From Pedobacter lusitanus (GTDB lineage: Bacteria; Bacteroidota; Bacteroidia; Sphingobacteriales; Sphingobacteriaceae): a stretch of 64,000 nucleotides of DNA. The translations under genes were made by a program, and so were the position numbers. The notes beneath the pieces are model-generated. The model saw nothing but the letters and a program-made list of their open reading frames with translations, searched no databases and was not told the DNA's origin. The stretch spans positions 1,240,001 to 1,304,000 of the forward strand of contig NZ_CP157278.1 of NCBI RefSeq assembly GCF_040026395.1, in the 5' to 3' direction. Of this stretch, positions 1-9,239 are shown one piece after another (the stretch's first letter is position 1; each line of letters opens with the position of its first letter).

Positions 1-1038
1 TAACAATATTCTATACCCGTTAACAAAGGGCATCATCGGGAAAACATAGGCAAATAATCTTGCTGCCCATCCGGTCTGATCAAATGGCCAGCTATAACCC
101 GATACGATATAAACTGTCATCGACAAAACCATTAAGAATTGTACTGCTCTTAACTGGGTTTTAAAAATGATACTCGCTACCATTCCCATAAAGGTGGCTG
201 CAGCTATAAAAAGACAGAAAATAACGGCTGCATCTCCAATATGCTGAGGAAAGGGCTCTTTGAAAATCACATAAAAACAAGCCAGAATACCTGCCAGAAC
301 AAGAGAGATCATCCAGTAAGGAACAACTTTGATGGCCATCATCATAGCTACAGATTTACTTTGATTGCATAACTGACCAAAAGTACCTGCCTCAAATTCT
401 GAAGTAAAACTCAAAGCCATAACCACAATGGTCACTGTCTGCAAAATAATAGCCAGATAAGATGGCCAGGAATATATCATGTAGTTTGAGGCCGGATTAT
501 ACAAGCGAAAAATATTGGAATGAAATGCTTCATACTGATCTGCTGCTACTGTTCCGGGTAGTCCCTGTTTCTGCATTGCCCCTATTTTAATTCCTGCATT
601 TAACGTCCCTGCTGCAGTCAGTAATGCCCGGGATACATAACTCGAGGTCATCAGGTTTGCATTGTTCACATATGCGTTGATTTCAGGATGTCTGTTTTGT
701 AAAATGTCTGCTTCAAATCCATCGGGTATAATCACTGCGCCCATCGCTTTATCATTCATGAGTACTGTACGCATCTCTACATTTTCATGCTTAACTGCAA
801 CAACCTTCAAGACATCCATATCATTCAGCATATCAATAAATCTGGTACTTAAGGCAGAATTATCCTTGTCTACAACCTTAACCGGTAAATCTGTGAACTT
901 ACCTTTCTGATACATTGCCCCGAATATAATGCCATACAGAATCGGGCCGCCAATAAACAGCATCACCATAACCGGATTGTTCTTAAACAACCTGAATTCC
1001 CGGCCGGTCAATGATAAAAATGTCTTCAGTCTGCTCAT
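1..1038 (-). CDS. ABC-2 type transporter permease, 3' end beyond the left edge
   Basis: An open frame runs from an ATG at 1038 to the window edge, 346 codons with no stop. It starts MSRLKTFLSLTGREFRLF, has one hydrophobic segment at the N-terminus, a large non-membrane domain (about residues 45-200), then several hydrophobic segments. This is the ABC-2 permease layout (YhiH/YbhR-like, PF12698). It is clearly a paralogue of the next gene upstream: both share phrases such as VVDKDN and LYNP at matching places. It is the fourth gene of an efflux operon (TolC, HlyD, permease, permease), 16 bases after the previous stop. No ATPase gene is visible; it may lie left of the window or be encoded elsewhere. 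The C-terminus is missing here only because of the window edge. Confidence 0.85.
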   Translation of the reverse strand, partial: MSRLKTFLSLTGREFRLFKNNPVMVMLFIGGPILYGIIFGAMYQKGKFTDLPVKVVDKDNSALSTRFIDMLNDMDVLKVVAVKHENVEMRTVLMNDKAMGAVIIPDGFEADILQNRHPEINAYVNNANLMTSSYVSRALLTAAGTLNAGIKIGAMQKQGLPGTVAADQYEAFHSNIFRLYNPASNYMIYSWPSYLAIILQTVTIVVMALSFTSEFEAGTFGQLCNQSKSVAMMMAIKVVPYWMISLVLAGILACFYVIFKEPFPQHIGDAAVIFCLFIAAATFMGMVASIIFKTQLRAVQFLMVLSMTVYIVSGYSWPFDQTGWAARLFAYVFPMMPFVNGYRILL

Positions 1039-1054
1039 AATTATTCTCCGGAAT

Positions 1055-2236
1055 TTAATCTTTTGGAACCCGAAGGCTTTTCCTGATTTTCAACTTCAAT
1101 AGTACAAAACTTAACAAAAAATATACAGCGATCAGTATAAGCTGATGCTGAATAAAAGGTATCACATCACTAAAATTTGCGCCTTCCAGTAACAGGGCTC
1201 TTAAGCTTTTTAAGTACGGTGTTAAAGGAATAATTTTACCAAATCCTTCCAGGATAGCTGGTGCCTGATCGGCCGGCCAGGTAAAACCAGAAACCGTAAA
1301 TGCCGGTGAGGCAATACATAAAAGCAGTTCAGTAGCTTTCAGCTGAGATGGAAAAATAATGCTGTACAGTCCACCCAGCAGACAAGTACTGATGACCATT
1401 AAAAGCTGTGATAAAAATAAAACCTCAGGATGAACCGAATGTGGTAATTTAAAATGTAAACTAAACAAATAGAAAACTGCCAGTGTAATCATCGACAAGA
1501 GCAGATACGGAAATATTTTAACCATGATGAGCTGAAAGGCCGAAGTTGTCCGCCCCAAAAGACCTGCCTGGTTAAATGTGTTATTTTCTATTTCCTGCGA
1601 AAAACTAACCGCCATTGCCAGTAAAAGCAATTGATGCAAAATAGAAAAAATAAGAGCCGGCCATAAAAACACGAGATAACTTTGCCCGGGATTATACAGC
1701 TGGAAAAGATTGAGCTGAAAGGGCTGAATCCGCTGCGTGGCAACAGCTGCAGGTAACCCTGCTTTTTTCATCGCTTCTATCCCTATCCCCGCATTCAGCG
1801 TACCATTGCATTGTGTTATTGCAGTTCCGACTGCGCCCGCAGCAACTGTATTACTCATGTTCAGATAAGTATTTACTTCTGGTCTGCGTTTGTTAAAAAT
1901 ATCAGATTCAAAACGTTCGGGTATGACTACTATTGCAATTGCCCGGGTATCCAGCATAGTCTGATCCAGATTTACGGTTTCATGTTTTACAGCGATTACA
2001 TGTAAAGTTGGATGTTCAGCAAACATCTCTGTCAGCTTATTACTCATAGGCGTATTGTCCTTGTCTACCACGACAATTTTCAGGTGCTTTACCGCACCAT
2101 CCATATAGACGTTACCCAGTAAAAAGGCAAGAATAACGGGCATGATTAGAAATGCAACCACAAATACCTTGTTGCTCCAGAAAAGGCCAAACTCCCGTTT
2201 AACTAAAAAGACGAAATTATTTATCCGTTGCTGCAT
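1055..2236 (-). CDS. ABC-2 type transporter permease
   Basis: A 393-residue inner-membrane protein with an N-terminal membrane helix (about residues 22-44), an extracytoplasmic domain to about residue 190, then five or six hydrophobic segments (for example around FSILHQLLLLAMAVSF and LILIAVYFLLSFVLL). This is the ABC-2 membrane family used in drug and lipid export. It follows the HlyD-type adaptor by 14 bases and precedes a paralogous permease by 16 bases, so the two probably form a heterodimeric channel that works with TolC and the adaptor. The substrate cannot be told from sequence. No nucleotide-binding subunit is seen in the operon. Confidence 0.88.
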   Translation of the reverse strand: MQQRINNFVFLVKREFGLFWSNKVFVVAFLIMPVILAFLLGNVYMDGAVKHLKIVVVDKDNTPMSNKLTEMFAEHPTLHVIAVKHETVNLDQTMLDTRAIAIVVIPERFESDIFNKRRPEVNTYLNMSNTVAAGAVGTAITQCNGTLNAGIGIEAMKKAGLPAAVATQRIQPFQLNLFQLYNPGQSYLVFLWPALIFSILHQLLLLAMAVSFSQEIENNTFNQAGLLGRTTSAFQLIMVKIFPYLLLSMITLAVFYLFSLHFKLPHSVHPEVLFLSQLLMVISTCLLGGLYSIIFPSQLKATELLLCIASPAFTVSGFTWPADQAPAILEGFGKIIPLTPYLKSLRALLLEGANFSDVIPFIQHQLILIAVYFLLSFVLLKLKIRKSLRVPKD

Positions 2237-2250
2237 CTGGCTGATTTAAC

Positions 2251-3231
2251 TTATTTCGATTTCACAGCAGATCCGGGTAATAAGACAGCTGCATTAAAAA
2301 GCAATTCTTCTGCCTTTTTAATATCCTCCGGAATTATTTTTATTTCATAAACAGCTTCATCCATTTTATATTCAGGGTAAGCTGTAGTGATATCAGCGTA
2401 TTTAGGCATTTGTTTAATGGTCACTACTTTTCCATTGAAACTCTCTTTGTTGTAAGGAACGTTAACTGTCACTGCACTGCCCTTTTGTACTGTTGAAATC
2501 TGACTTTCCGGAACAGTAAAACGGAACCAGGTACTTCTGGGTATATAACCGCTAAAAATGGCATAACCCGGAGTAGCCAGCTCCCCCTCATGCAAGGTAA
2601 TGGTCTCTACTGCCATATCATTGGTCGCAATAATATATCTTTCAGAATACGCAACTTCAGCCTCCTGCAATACCCCTTCTGCCTGCTGCTGTTGTCCTTT
2701 TGCAGCATCCTTAGTTTCATAACGAGGTCCTTTTTTTGCTTCATTCAGTTCTGCAGCAGTTGCGTCAAGCTGCGCTTTTGCTCCCTGATATTTTGCAAAT
2801 GCTTCATCATAGGCCTGAGGTGCCATCATACTGTCAGCATACATTGCACTTGCTCTTTTAAAAGACTTCTGTGCAAAAGCAAACTGCTCTGAACTGGCTT
2901 TATATTTAGCCTGTATCTGTTTAAGCTGATTTTGTGTGGCGCCATTATCTGCCATAGTATGCTGCGCAGAAGCCGCTTTGACTACGCCGCTTGCCTGAGC
3001 AATTTTAGCTGTAACCTCTGGCAGGTTCAACATAGCCAGGGTATCACCACGATGTACCAGATCACCTTCTTTCACGTAAATCTTTAAAATCCGCCCTGCC
3101 ACTTTCGTCGTAAAAGCAATTGTTTCTCTCTTTATTTTTCCTTCGAATGCGTGATCCAGTTTCTTCTGATTACAGGAAGTAAGTCCAAAGAAAATCATAG
3201 CCAGCGGCAATAAGATTTTGATATCGTTCAT
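2251..3231 (-). CDS. HlyD-family periplasmic adaptor (membrane fusion protein)
   Basis: A 326-residue protein with a lipoprotein-type signal (LPLAMIFFGLTSCNQ, lipid Cys near residue 20). A biotinyl/lipoyl-like segment follows (VAGRILKIYVKEGDLVHRGD), then a long Ala/Gln/Lys-rich coiled coil (about residues 80-190) and a beta-barrel region. This is the usual plan of adaptors that link an inner-membrane transporter to TolC in the periplasm. It sits 22 bases downstream of the TolC gene and 14 bases upstream of the first permease. Lipid anchoring is inferred from the lipobox. Confidence 0.9.
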   Translation of the reverse strand: MNDIKILLPLAMIFFGLTSCNQKKLDHAFEGKIKRETIAFTTKVAGRILKIYVKEGDLVHRGDTLAMLNLPEVTAKIAQASGVVKAASAQHTMADNGATQNQLKQIQAKYKASSEQFAFAQKSFKRASAMYADSMMAPQAYDEAFAKYQGAKAQLDATAAELNEAKKGPRYETKDAAKGQQQQAEGVLQEAEVAYSERYIIATNDMAVETITLHEGELATPGYAIFSGYIPRSTWFRFTVPESQISTVQKGSAVTVNVPYNKESFNGKVVTIKQMPKYADITTAYPEYKMDEAVYEIKIIPEDIKKAEELLFNAAVLLPGSAVKSK

Positions 3232-3253
3232 CTTGATAAAATATTTAATTCTA

Positions 3254-4651
3254 TTATTTGAATTTGTCTATAGTAAGGTTACCGCCGGCTTTGTACACTT
3301 CAACGGCAGCGCGTCTTTGATTAAATACGGTTTCCAGATATCCTAATTCTGCTTTTTCACTGTCGGTGATTGCAGCAATCAGGTCAGCGGGTTTGATCAG
3401 TCCGGTTCTGAATTCTTTGGAGGCAATATGAAGTGCATCAAGCGAGACCTCTTTTTCCTTACCTTTTGCAGTAATCTGAGCATTGGCAATACTATAATCG
3501 GTATTCGCTTTGATCAGCCCCAGAGATAAAAGTTCCTTCGCTTCTTCTTTTTTATTTCTTACCTGCTGTAATTCAATCTTTATCTTCTTAATCTCGTGTT
3601 TACTTTCAAATCCGTCAAAGATGTCCCACTTTACACCTACTCCTACAATAAATGCCGGGAACATTTGCAGCTTATTCATCTGCAGTTTAACATCACCAGT
3701 ATTGGGGCCCAGTGTACCTGCTTTATTCTGAAAAACCAGATTGGACAGATTCATATAGGATACCGAACCAAAGGCTGCTGCAGTAGGTATCAAATGATTT
3801 CTTTTGGCTTTTAACTGATAATTATAGGCCTTATCTGTAGCATCAAGCGCTGCGAATTCAGGACGGTTACTTACATCCTGACCAGGAACTACATTTAAAT
3901 ATGGAATAAGGTTATTGTCAATTAAACGGAGTGTATCCATACCGATACCAGTCAGCTGTTCCAGGCGTTTAAGAACCAGATTCCGTTTGCCATCGTATTC
4001 TGCCAGTTTAGCCTGTAACTGAGCACGGGCTACTTCAATCTTTTTATGTTCATATTTTGTAATCAGGCCATAGGAAAGTGCTTTATCAGCAATTTTTGAC
4101 TGGGCGTCCAGCTGTTTATCACTCTGATCGAGTACTACTTTACTTTGTTTGAGCAGAGCCAGCATATCATAAGTTTCACTTACTTTACTGATAATATCCT
4201 GACGGTCATTCTCCAGGATTACAGTCTGCGCCTTTATTTTTTCGGTTAATGCTTTTTTATAATTACCGATTTTCAGACCGTCAAAAAGCAGGGCTTTTGC
4301 GCTTACATTAGCCAGCCAGGTATTATTATGCATGTTAAAACTTCCATCCAGTGCCGGAATAGGAATATTTAAAATCGGAAACGTTGAGGACGGTAAACTG
4401 GCATTAATGCTGCTATTTAAATAAGCATAACTGGCTAAACTGCTTACCCTTGGCAAATAAGCATCTGACAGGGATTGTCTTGAGTTTTTACTTTGTTCCA
4501 CATCAAGCTGCTTATTGGCCAGCCCCATATCTTTGCTGACCGCACGCTGCATCAACGCAGGTAAATCGGGTATTTGCTGAGCCTGGACCGATGTTAGGGA
4601 GATCAACAGGGAACCAGTAAATAATAATAGCTTTTGGCAGTAGTTTTTCAT
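3254..4651 (-). CDS. TolC-family outer membrane efflux protein
   Basis: A 465-residue protein with a cleavable signal peptide (ending near SVQAQ). Two related halves rich in long amphipathic helices and Ala/Lys/Gln heptads follow, as in TolC/OprM channels (PF02321). It is the first gene of the operon and would provide the outer-membrane duct for the HlyD adaptor and the two ABC-2 permeases downstream. The 126-base gap to the thioesterase gene upstream suggests its own promoter. No dedicated regulator is directly adjacent. Confidence 0.9.
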   Translation of the reverse strand: MKNYCQKLLLFTGSLLISLTSVQAQQIPDLPALMQRAVSKDMGLANKQLDVEQSKNSRQSLSDAYLPRVSSLASYAYLNSSINASLPSSTFPILNIPIPALDGSFNMHNNTWLANVSAKALLFDGLKIGNYKKALTEKIKAQTVILENDRQDIISKVSETYDMLALLKQSKVVLDQSDKQLDAQSKIADKALSYGLITKYEHKKIEVARAQLQAKLAEYDGKRNLVLKRLEQLTGIGMDTLRLIDNNLIPYLNVVPGQDVSNRPEFAALDATDKAYNYQLKAKRNHLIPTAAAFGSVSYMNLSNLVFQNKAGTLGPNTGDVKLQMNKLQMFPAFIVGVGVKWDIFDGFESKHEIKKIKIELQQVRNKKEEAKELLSLGLIKANTDYSIANAQITAKGKEKEVSLDALHIASKEFRTGLIKPADLIAAITDSEKAELGYLETVFNQRRAAVEVYKAGGNLTIDKFK

Positions 4652-4777
4652 AGGGTATTTTTAGCTGATGCCTGAACTGAAATTACGGCATACCTCCTCC
4701 GATCCGGAGCTGGATCTATCGCAATCATTCTAATTTACATTTTTATTTACCCAATTCTATGGGTTTGAGCTTTTAGT

Positions 4778-5221
4778 CTAAAAACTATCGTTCAAAGTTT
4801 TTTCGATTTTGGGTAACAGATTAAAAGCGTCCTGGGCAACCTGAGGTACAGGTCTGGCCAGTTTACGCAGTTTTGTATCGATCCAGGAACCTTCTACGGT
4901 AAGAATAGCTCTCACCTTGTCTTTATCATCTGTAAATTCCTGTAAAATAGACCATTTTGATCCGTCAGCACTCATTTTCTCAACTTTTATATTGATATAG
5001 ATGATATCTTCAGATTTGATTTCCCTGATGAAAGTACATGATTCTTTGAAAATTACAGGGCCAAAATGCTGTTCCTGCATGACAGTCATCGTCAGGCCCA
5101 GTTCACCTAAAATCTCTAACCTGGCCTGTGCAGCCAGATCATAAAAACTGCTGTGTCTGAGGTGAAAATTTGGATCTAAATCCGCCCAGCGTAACGCTAA
5201 TCTTTTTTGGAAATGTACCAT
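4778..5221 (-). CDS. Hotdog-fold acyl-CoA thioesterase
   Basis: A 147-residue cytoplasmic protein. The N-terminal phrase RWADLDPNFHLRHSSFYDLA matches the R/Y-x-x-D-x-D-x-x-x-H pattern of 4-hydroxybenzoyl-CoA thioesterase-like proteins, with the Asp and His-Leu-Arg-His block in the expected place. It would hydrolyse a small or medium acyl-CoA; the substrate is not evident. It lies 64 bases downstream of a Crp/Fnr regulator gene on the same strand and could be cotranscribed with it. Confidence 0.8.
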   Translation of the reverse strand: MVHFQKRLALRWADLDPNFHLRHSSFYDLAAQARLEILGELGLTMTVMQEQHFGPVIFKESCTFIREIKSEDIIYINIKVEKMSADGSKWSILQEFTDDKDKVRAILTVEGSWIDTKLRKLARPVPQVAQDAFNLLPKIEKTLNDSF

Positions 5222-5285
5222 GATCTATTCATTATTGATTGGGTCAAAGGTAGAAAAACAGCCGTTTTTTATATACTGACCTATG

Positions 5286-5837
5286 TTAGGAAATTGATTT
5301 ACGCAATCTGCTCAGACTTTCGGGATGTATACCAAGATACCGGGCTATCCGGTGAACGGGGATTTCTTTGATAACTTCCGGTCTGTATTTAATCAGCTCC
5401 AGATACCGCTGCTCTGCATTTTTAGTCAGTGTATCTTTCTCTTTTCTAACCCTTTTCATATAAAGACTTTCTGTCGCCATTCTTCCAAACTGATTGGATA
5501 GCAGGCTTGTTTTGTAGGCTTCTTTTAACTGAATATAAGGCACAACTTCAACAATACAATCGGTTAAACAATACAGGTATACATCAGATACTTCCTGTGA
5601 TAAAACAGAAGTATAAGAGGAAACCAGGTCATTGGAAAAGCAAAAATCAATGATTTTATTCCCGGCTGCTGTTTCCATACCAATCTCTATAATACCTTCC
5701 TGAAGGAAATAAATATTTCTTTCCATCTGGCCTATACTGGTAATGACTGATTTTTTAGCATACTCCAGAGTGACAGTCGGAAAGGGTAAAGTTTCAGTGG
5801 TATTTAATATGCCGGCTATGTATTCATTCAGGATCAT
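5286..5837 (-). CDS. Crp/Fnr-family transcriptional regulator
   Basis: A 183-residue protein with an N-terminal cyclic-nucleotide-binding-like beta roll (about residues 20-125) and a C-terminal helix-turn-helix (VHRIARYLGIHPESLSRLRK). It is short, like many Bacteroidota members of this family. There is no Fnr-type Cys cluster, so redox sensing by Fe-S is unlikely. The ligand is unknown. It is transcribed towards the thioesterase and is divergent from efp. Confidence 0.85.
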   Translation of the reverse strand: MILNEYIAGILNTTETLPFPTVTLEYAKKSVITSIGQMERNIYFLQEGIIEIGMETAAGNKIIDFCFSNDLVSSYTSVLSQEVSDVYLYCLTDCIVEVVPYIQLKEAYKTSLLSNQFGRMATESLYMKRVRKEKDTLTKNAEQRYLELIKYRPEVIKEIPVHRIARYLGIHPESLSRLRKSIS

Positions 5838-5965
5838 ATCTAAGGATTGCTTTTACGGTTATAATTATACGATGTTTTCAAAAATAGCCTTTTTTGATTA
5901 AGGTGCTCAAATTACAGGTCATGTGCTCCTTTCCGGCTTTAAATTATTATCTTATAAGTTTCAGC

Positions 5966-5996
5966 TTTAAATACACAAAAAAAGCACATATATTTG
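5966..5996 (+). promoter_or_regulatory. Predicted Bacteroidota sigma-ABfr-type promoter for efp
   Basis: TTTA at 5966-5969, a 19-base gap, then TATATTTG at 5989-5996. This fits the TTTG-N19-21-TAnnTTTG consensus of Bacteroidota house-keeping promoters, with one mismatch in the -33 box. Transcription would begin near 6003, giving a leader of about 20 bases before the efp ATG at 6023. It also argues against the longer upstream start at 5894. Confidence 0.6.
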
Positions 5997-6022
5997 GACT
6001 CAAATTTTACAATTATATTTTT

Positions 6023-6583
6023 ATGGCAAAGGCATCCGAAATCAAAGTAGGAAATATTTTACGTTTCAACGGCGAACTGGTAACAGTTACAGAAATCCTG
6101 CATCGTACACCAGGTAAAGGTGGAGCTTTCTATTTGGGAAAGTTTCGTAATATTAAAACCGGAAAAATTGTAGAGGCACGTTTAGCAACTGATGAGCAGG
6201 TTGAAATCTGTCGCGTAGAGACTAATGATTTCCAGTATTTATATGAAGAAGGTGACTACTTTGTAGTAATGGATAATGTTTCTTTTGAGCAGTTCAATGT
6301 TGCTAAAACATTATTCGGCCCTGCTGCGAAATTTATAAAAGAAGGTATGGATGTAATTGTTTCTTTTGAAAGTGAAGAACCAATCATGGCTCAGGCTCCT
6401 AACTTCGTAGAATTAGAAATTACTTATGCGGAACCGGCTGTTAAAGGTGATACTTCTTCTGGTGCATTAAAATATGCGACAACAGAAATCGGTGTGGAGA
6501 TTAAAGTACCTTTATTTGTGAACGTAGGTGATAAAATAAAATTAGATACCCGTACTGGTGAGTATGTTGAGCGTGTGAAATAA
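6023..6583 (+). CDS. efp: Elongation factor P
   Basis: A 186-residue translation factor that relieves ribosome stalling at proline runs. The start is MAKASEIKVGNILRFNG. The KOW-like domain I carries the loop TPGKGGAF, whose Lys32 is at the tip that enters the peptidyl-transferase centre. The OB-like domains II and III follow, ending GEYVERVK. An in-frame start exists at 5894, but the extra 43 residues are unlike EF-P and lie upstream of the predicted promoter, so I use 6023. The gene is monocistronic and ends at a strong bidirectional terminator. Confidence 0.96.
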   Translation: MAKASEIKVGNILRFNGELVTVTEILHRTPGKGGAFYLGKFRNIKTGKIVEARLATDEQVEICRVETNDFQYLYEEGDYFVVMDNVSFEQFNVAKTLFGPAAKFIKEGMDVIVSFESEEPIMAQAPNFVELEITYAEPAVKGDTSSGALKYATTEIGVEIKVPLFVNVGDKIKLDTRTGEYVERVK

Positions 6584-6607
6584 CTGACAGCTTATCTTTT
6601 TAATCAT

Positions 6608-6647
6608 AAAAAAACACCCGGTCTTTTAAAGAACCGGGTGTTTTTTT
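6608..6647. terminator. Bidirectional intrinsic terminator between efp and the YwqK-like gene
   Basis: Eight-base stem CACCCGGT (6615-6622) pairs with ACCGGGTG (6633-6640). It is flanked by seven A on the left and seven T on the right, so the element works in both directions. It lies between two convergent genes. Confidence 0.92.
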
Positions 6648-6667
6648 GAATCCTGTGTTCAATTGCT

Positions 6668-7369
6668 TTATATTTTCTCCAGCTGCTGTTCCTTACCATC
6701 AACAAAAACACGCGTAGCTGAAACTTTCATCGGGTTGAAATCAAACTCAATCATAGTCCCGTTATTAGGATTACCATACAGATCAAAAATCAGCTCTCCC
6801 AAAAGCTTTCCGTCTGGTCCGTAATACTTCGCCTTGCCTTCACTCAGATAACTCTCCTGTCTGATTCCTTTTGGATCGCCATCATAAATAATTTGTTTAA
6901 CCCGCTCATCATGATCAAAGAATGTCATCAGGTCGTATAAGGAAAGACTACCATTGATGTCTGTTCCTTTGTATGTATAAAGTACTGCACTTTCTTCTTC
7001 ACCATTTTTCACCGTGGCATCTTGTCTGAGTCTTCCATCTTCAAAATAGGTTTTAACTGAACCATCCAGTACTCCGTTCCTGAATTCTGATGTTCCGCTG
7101 ATTTTGCCGTTCTCTGCAAAATATTTAACCTCCCCGTCAAATTTCTCTTCTGTTTTGGATAGAGAAAATCCTTCGAACTGAAGTTTACCTGATTTATAAT
7201 AATCTTTAAACAAATATTTACCATTTACAGCTTTAGGTTCTGGTCTGTAATAAACCATATCTTCCTGAATAACTGGTTTCCAGTTTTCATCAAAATATTG
7301 TGTCTTGACCTGGGCAAAGGCATTGGTTAATGCAAAAAACAAAACCAGCAGTAGTGTGTACTTTTTCAT
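6668..7369 (-). CDS. Secreted YwqK/MORN-like repeat protein
   Basis: A 233-residue protein with a signal peptide (MKKYTLLLVLFFALTNAFAQ). Repeats of about 20 residues follow, with G-x-Y and Y-x-x-G-K motifs (KDYYKSGKLQFEG, KYFAENGKISG, TYFEDGRLRQD). These are the pattern annotated as MORN or YwqK-family repeats, common in Bacteroidota; the molecular role is unknown. An upstream in-frame ATG at 7393 would add eight residues before the signal peptide, so I prefer 7369. It is convergent with efp and ends at the shared terminator. Confidence 0.75.
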   Translation of the reverse strand: MKKYTLLLVLFFALTNAFAQVKTQYFDENWKPVIQEDMVYYRPEPKAVNGKYLFKDYYKSGKLQFEGFSLSKTEEKFDGEVKYFAENGKISGTSEFRNGVLDGSVKTYFEDGRLRQDATVKNGEEESAVLYTYKGTDINGSLSLYDLMTFFDHDERVKQIIYDGDPKGIRQESYLSEGKAKYYGPDGKLLGELIFDLYGNPNNGTMIEFDFNPMKVSATRVFVDGKEQQLEKI

Positions 7370-7577
7370 AAAATTGTTTTTAATCGACAACACAAATTTA
7401 TGAAAATAATATAATGGATATAAAAAATGATTCTACCGATAGTTTATTTACAGCATATAAATAATTGCCTGTTCATAGATTTCAGGCTACCAAAGGCTTA
7501 GAAAAAAACAGCTCAGTCTTTATAGTGATTTTCACTAACTTGCCGGTACGAGCGCCTTAAATAAGAGCAGACAACAA

Positions 7578-7940
7578 ATGAAAATAGAAGTACATCATTC
7601 GGGAAACATCCATATTGCCGAAGTAATTGCAGATGAGATATTAATTAAAACACCAGAAGACGGGCTTCAGGTATTGGTTGATCTCTATTATCAGGATTTT
7701 GACAAAATCATCGTTCACGAAAAAAATATCACCCCTGATTTCTTTGAGCTGAAAAACGGTATTGCCGGAGAAATCCTTCAAAAGTTTTCAAATTACAGAG
7801 TAAGGCTGGTAATTATTGGCGAATTTTCAAAGTATCCTGGTAAGAGTATCAGAGATTTTATTTACGAAAGCAATCAGGGAAAACAAATCAATTTCCTGAA
7901 TTCTTTGCAAGAGGCAATTGACCAGTTATCAAGCCGATAA
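7578..7940 (+). CDS. DUF4180 domain protein
   Basis: A 120-residue soluble protein that fits the DUF4180 family over its whole length: beta strands around IAEVIADEILIKTPEDGLQ, the phrase IIVHEKNITPDFFELKNGIAGEILQKFSNY, and RLVIIGEF followed by SIRDFIYESN. The family has no assigned biochemical function that I know of. It is a single gene, tail-to-tail with the serine hydrolase gene seven bases away. Confidence 0.8.
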   Translation: MKIEVHHSGNIHIAEVIADEILIKTPEDGLQVLVDLYYQDFDKIIVHEKNITPDFFELKNGIAGEILQKFSNYRVRLVIIGEFSKYPGKSIRDFIYESNQGKQINFLNSLQEAIDQLSSR

Positions 7941-7947
7941 ATCCATA

Positions 7948-9000
7948 TTAACGTTCCCGCAGTATTTTTAAAATCCGATCTGCGACAGGCCACATTTGCA
8001 GGGCACGCCCCTGATTGGTCAAAATGATTATTGTATGGTGCCTGTTGATATCCCTGTAGATGAAAGTCTGATAACCATTAAGCTCTCCGGTGTGATATAC
8101 GGCATGATCAGCCTGATTCTCTTTGATATTCCATCCGAAACCGTAATCAGAATAATTACCATTTTTCAACTTTGCTTTTTGATATGCCTCGCTGAGTTTA
8201 GATTGGTTAATTAAAACACCTGAATAAAGAGCCTGATCCCATTTGAAAAGATCATGAGTGGTTGAAAAAATCCCTCCGTCACCACTGGTAAGAATAGCGT
8301 AGTCATCGATCTTTTTATTGGCATCAAAACCTAATGCCCTGTTTCTGATTACTATTTTTTGCTGATCAAAAACTAATGTATGCTGCATTTCAAGAGGCTC
8401 AAATATCATTTGCTTCATAAATTGACTAAAGCTTTTATGACTTAATTTTTCTATAATCATAGCTAATAAAACATAGCCGGTATTACTGTACAGATATTTT
8501 GATCCGGGAGAGAAATTAAGTTTTCGCTGTTTACCAAGCCAGGAAAATACCTGAACATTGGAAAGACCGGGTTTGACCAGGTTAGCTGATTCAAAATAAT
8601 CTGGTAGACCGGAAGTATGATTCAGCAGATTACGAATACTGATCTGATGAGTAAAAGCCGGAAGCTCCGGAAAATATTTTCCTAATGTATCCTGATAAGC
8701 AAGTTTTCCCTCTTGTTCGAGCAACATAATACCCATCGCAGTAAATTGTTTAGACAAAGAAGCCAGATAAAATACAGCGCTGGTATCTAAATGTCTTTTT
8801 TTTATAAAATCGGCAGAACCCATAGCGGTATCATATACGATTCTCCCCCGTTCTGCAACCAGTATCGCACCATTAAAAGCTCCCTTGTCATAGAAATTTT
8901 TAATCGTCCGGTCTATCTGTTCATGCTTACTCCTGTTCGTACAGGATACATACCATAATATAGTCGCTAAAAAGCAAAATGACATGATCTTTTTTCTCAT
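7948..9000 (-). CDS. Beta-lactamase-family serine hydrolase, lipoprotein
   Basis: A 350-residue protein with a lipobox ending at Cys20 (ILWYVSC) and a class C beta-lactamase/DD-peptidase-like domain. The catalytic motif SLSK puts Ser81 and Lys84 in the active site, and YSN (in KYLYSNTGYVL) is the second motif. The third motif region is HTGELNGYQTF. Such proteins hydrolyse D-amino-acid peptides or esters; true beta-lactamase activity should not be assumed. It is anchored in the envelope and transcribed alone. Confidence 0.85.
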   Translation of the reverse strand: MRKKIMSFCFLATILWYVSCTNRSKHEQIDRTIKNFYDKGAFNGAILVAERGRIVYDTAMGSADFIKKRHLDTSAVFYLASLSKQFTAMGIMLLEQEGKLAYQDTLGKYFPELPAFTHQISIRNLLNHTSGLPDYFESANLVKPGLSNVQVFSWLGKQRKLNFSPGSKYLYSNTGYVLLAMIIEKLSHKSFSQFMKQMIFEPLEMQHTLVFDQQKIVIRNRALGFDANKKIDDYAILTSGDGGIFSTTHDLFKWDQALYSGVLINQSKLSEAYQKAKLKNGNYSDYGFGWNIKENQADHAVYHTGELNGYQTFIYRDINRHHTIIILTNQGRALQMWPVADRILKILRER

Positions 9001-9148
9001 AGCGGGAAGATTTAGATACCTTGTTATTAAGAGCTCAAATCAGTATTAATTGTTACAGCCATCCTATGCTATTTAATTTAGAAAACAAGAGACTTTTTCT
9101 TGCTATTGAATACACCACAATTAAGATTGGTTCTAATTTATTTTAATG

Positions 9149-9165
9149 CAATCTTATTTAGATTG
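9149..9165. promoter_or_regulatory. Short inverted repeat upstream of the aspartate kinase gene
   Basis: CAATCT (9149-9154) and AGATTG (9160-9165) form a perfect six-base inverted repeat around TATTT, 75 bases before the aspartate kinase start. It could be an operator or a weak hairpin. The rest of 9001-9239 shows nothing else that I can name. Confidence 0.25.
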
Positions 9166-9239
9166 GGAAAAATCCTGTAGTTTTAGACAGAAAATTAAAT
9201 CAAAAAACCAGTGCAATACTGGCATTCATAAAATATCAG

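Noticed and set aside
5894..6022. In-frame N-terminal extension of efp
   Set aside because: The extra 43 residues do not resemble EF-P and lie upstream of, or across, the predicted promoter at 5966-5996.
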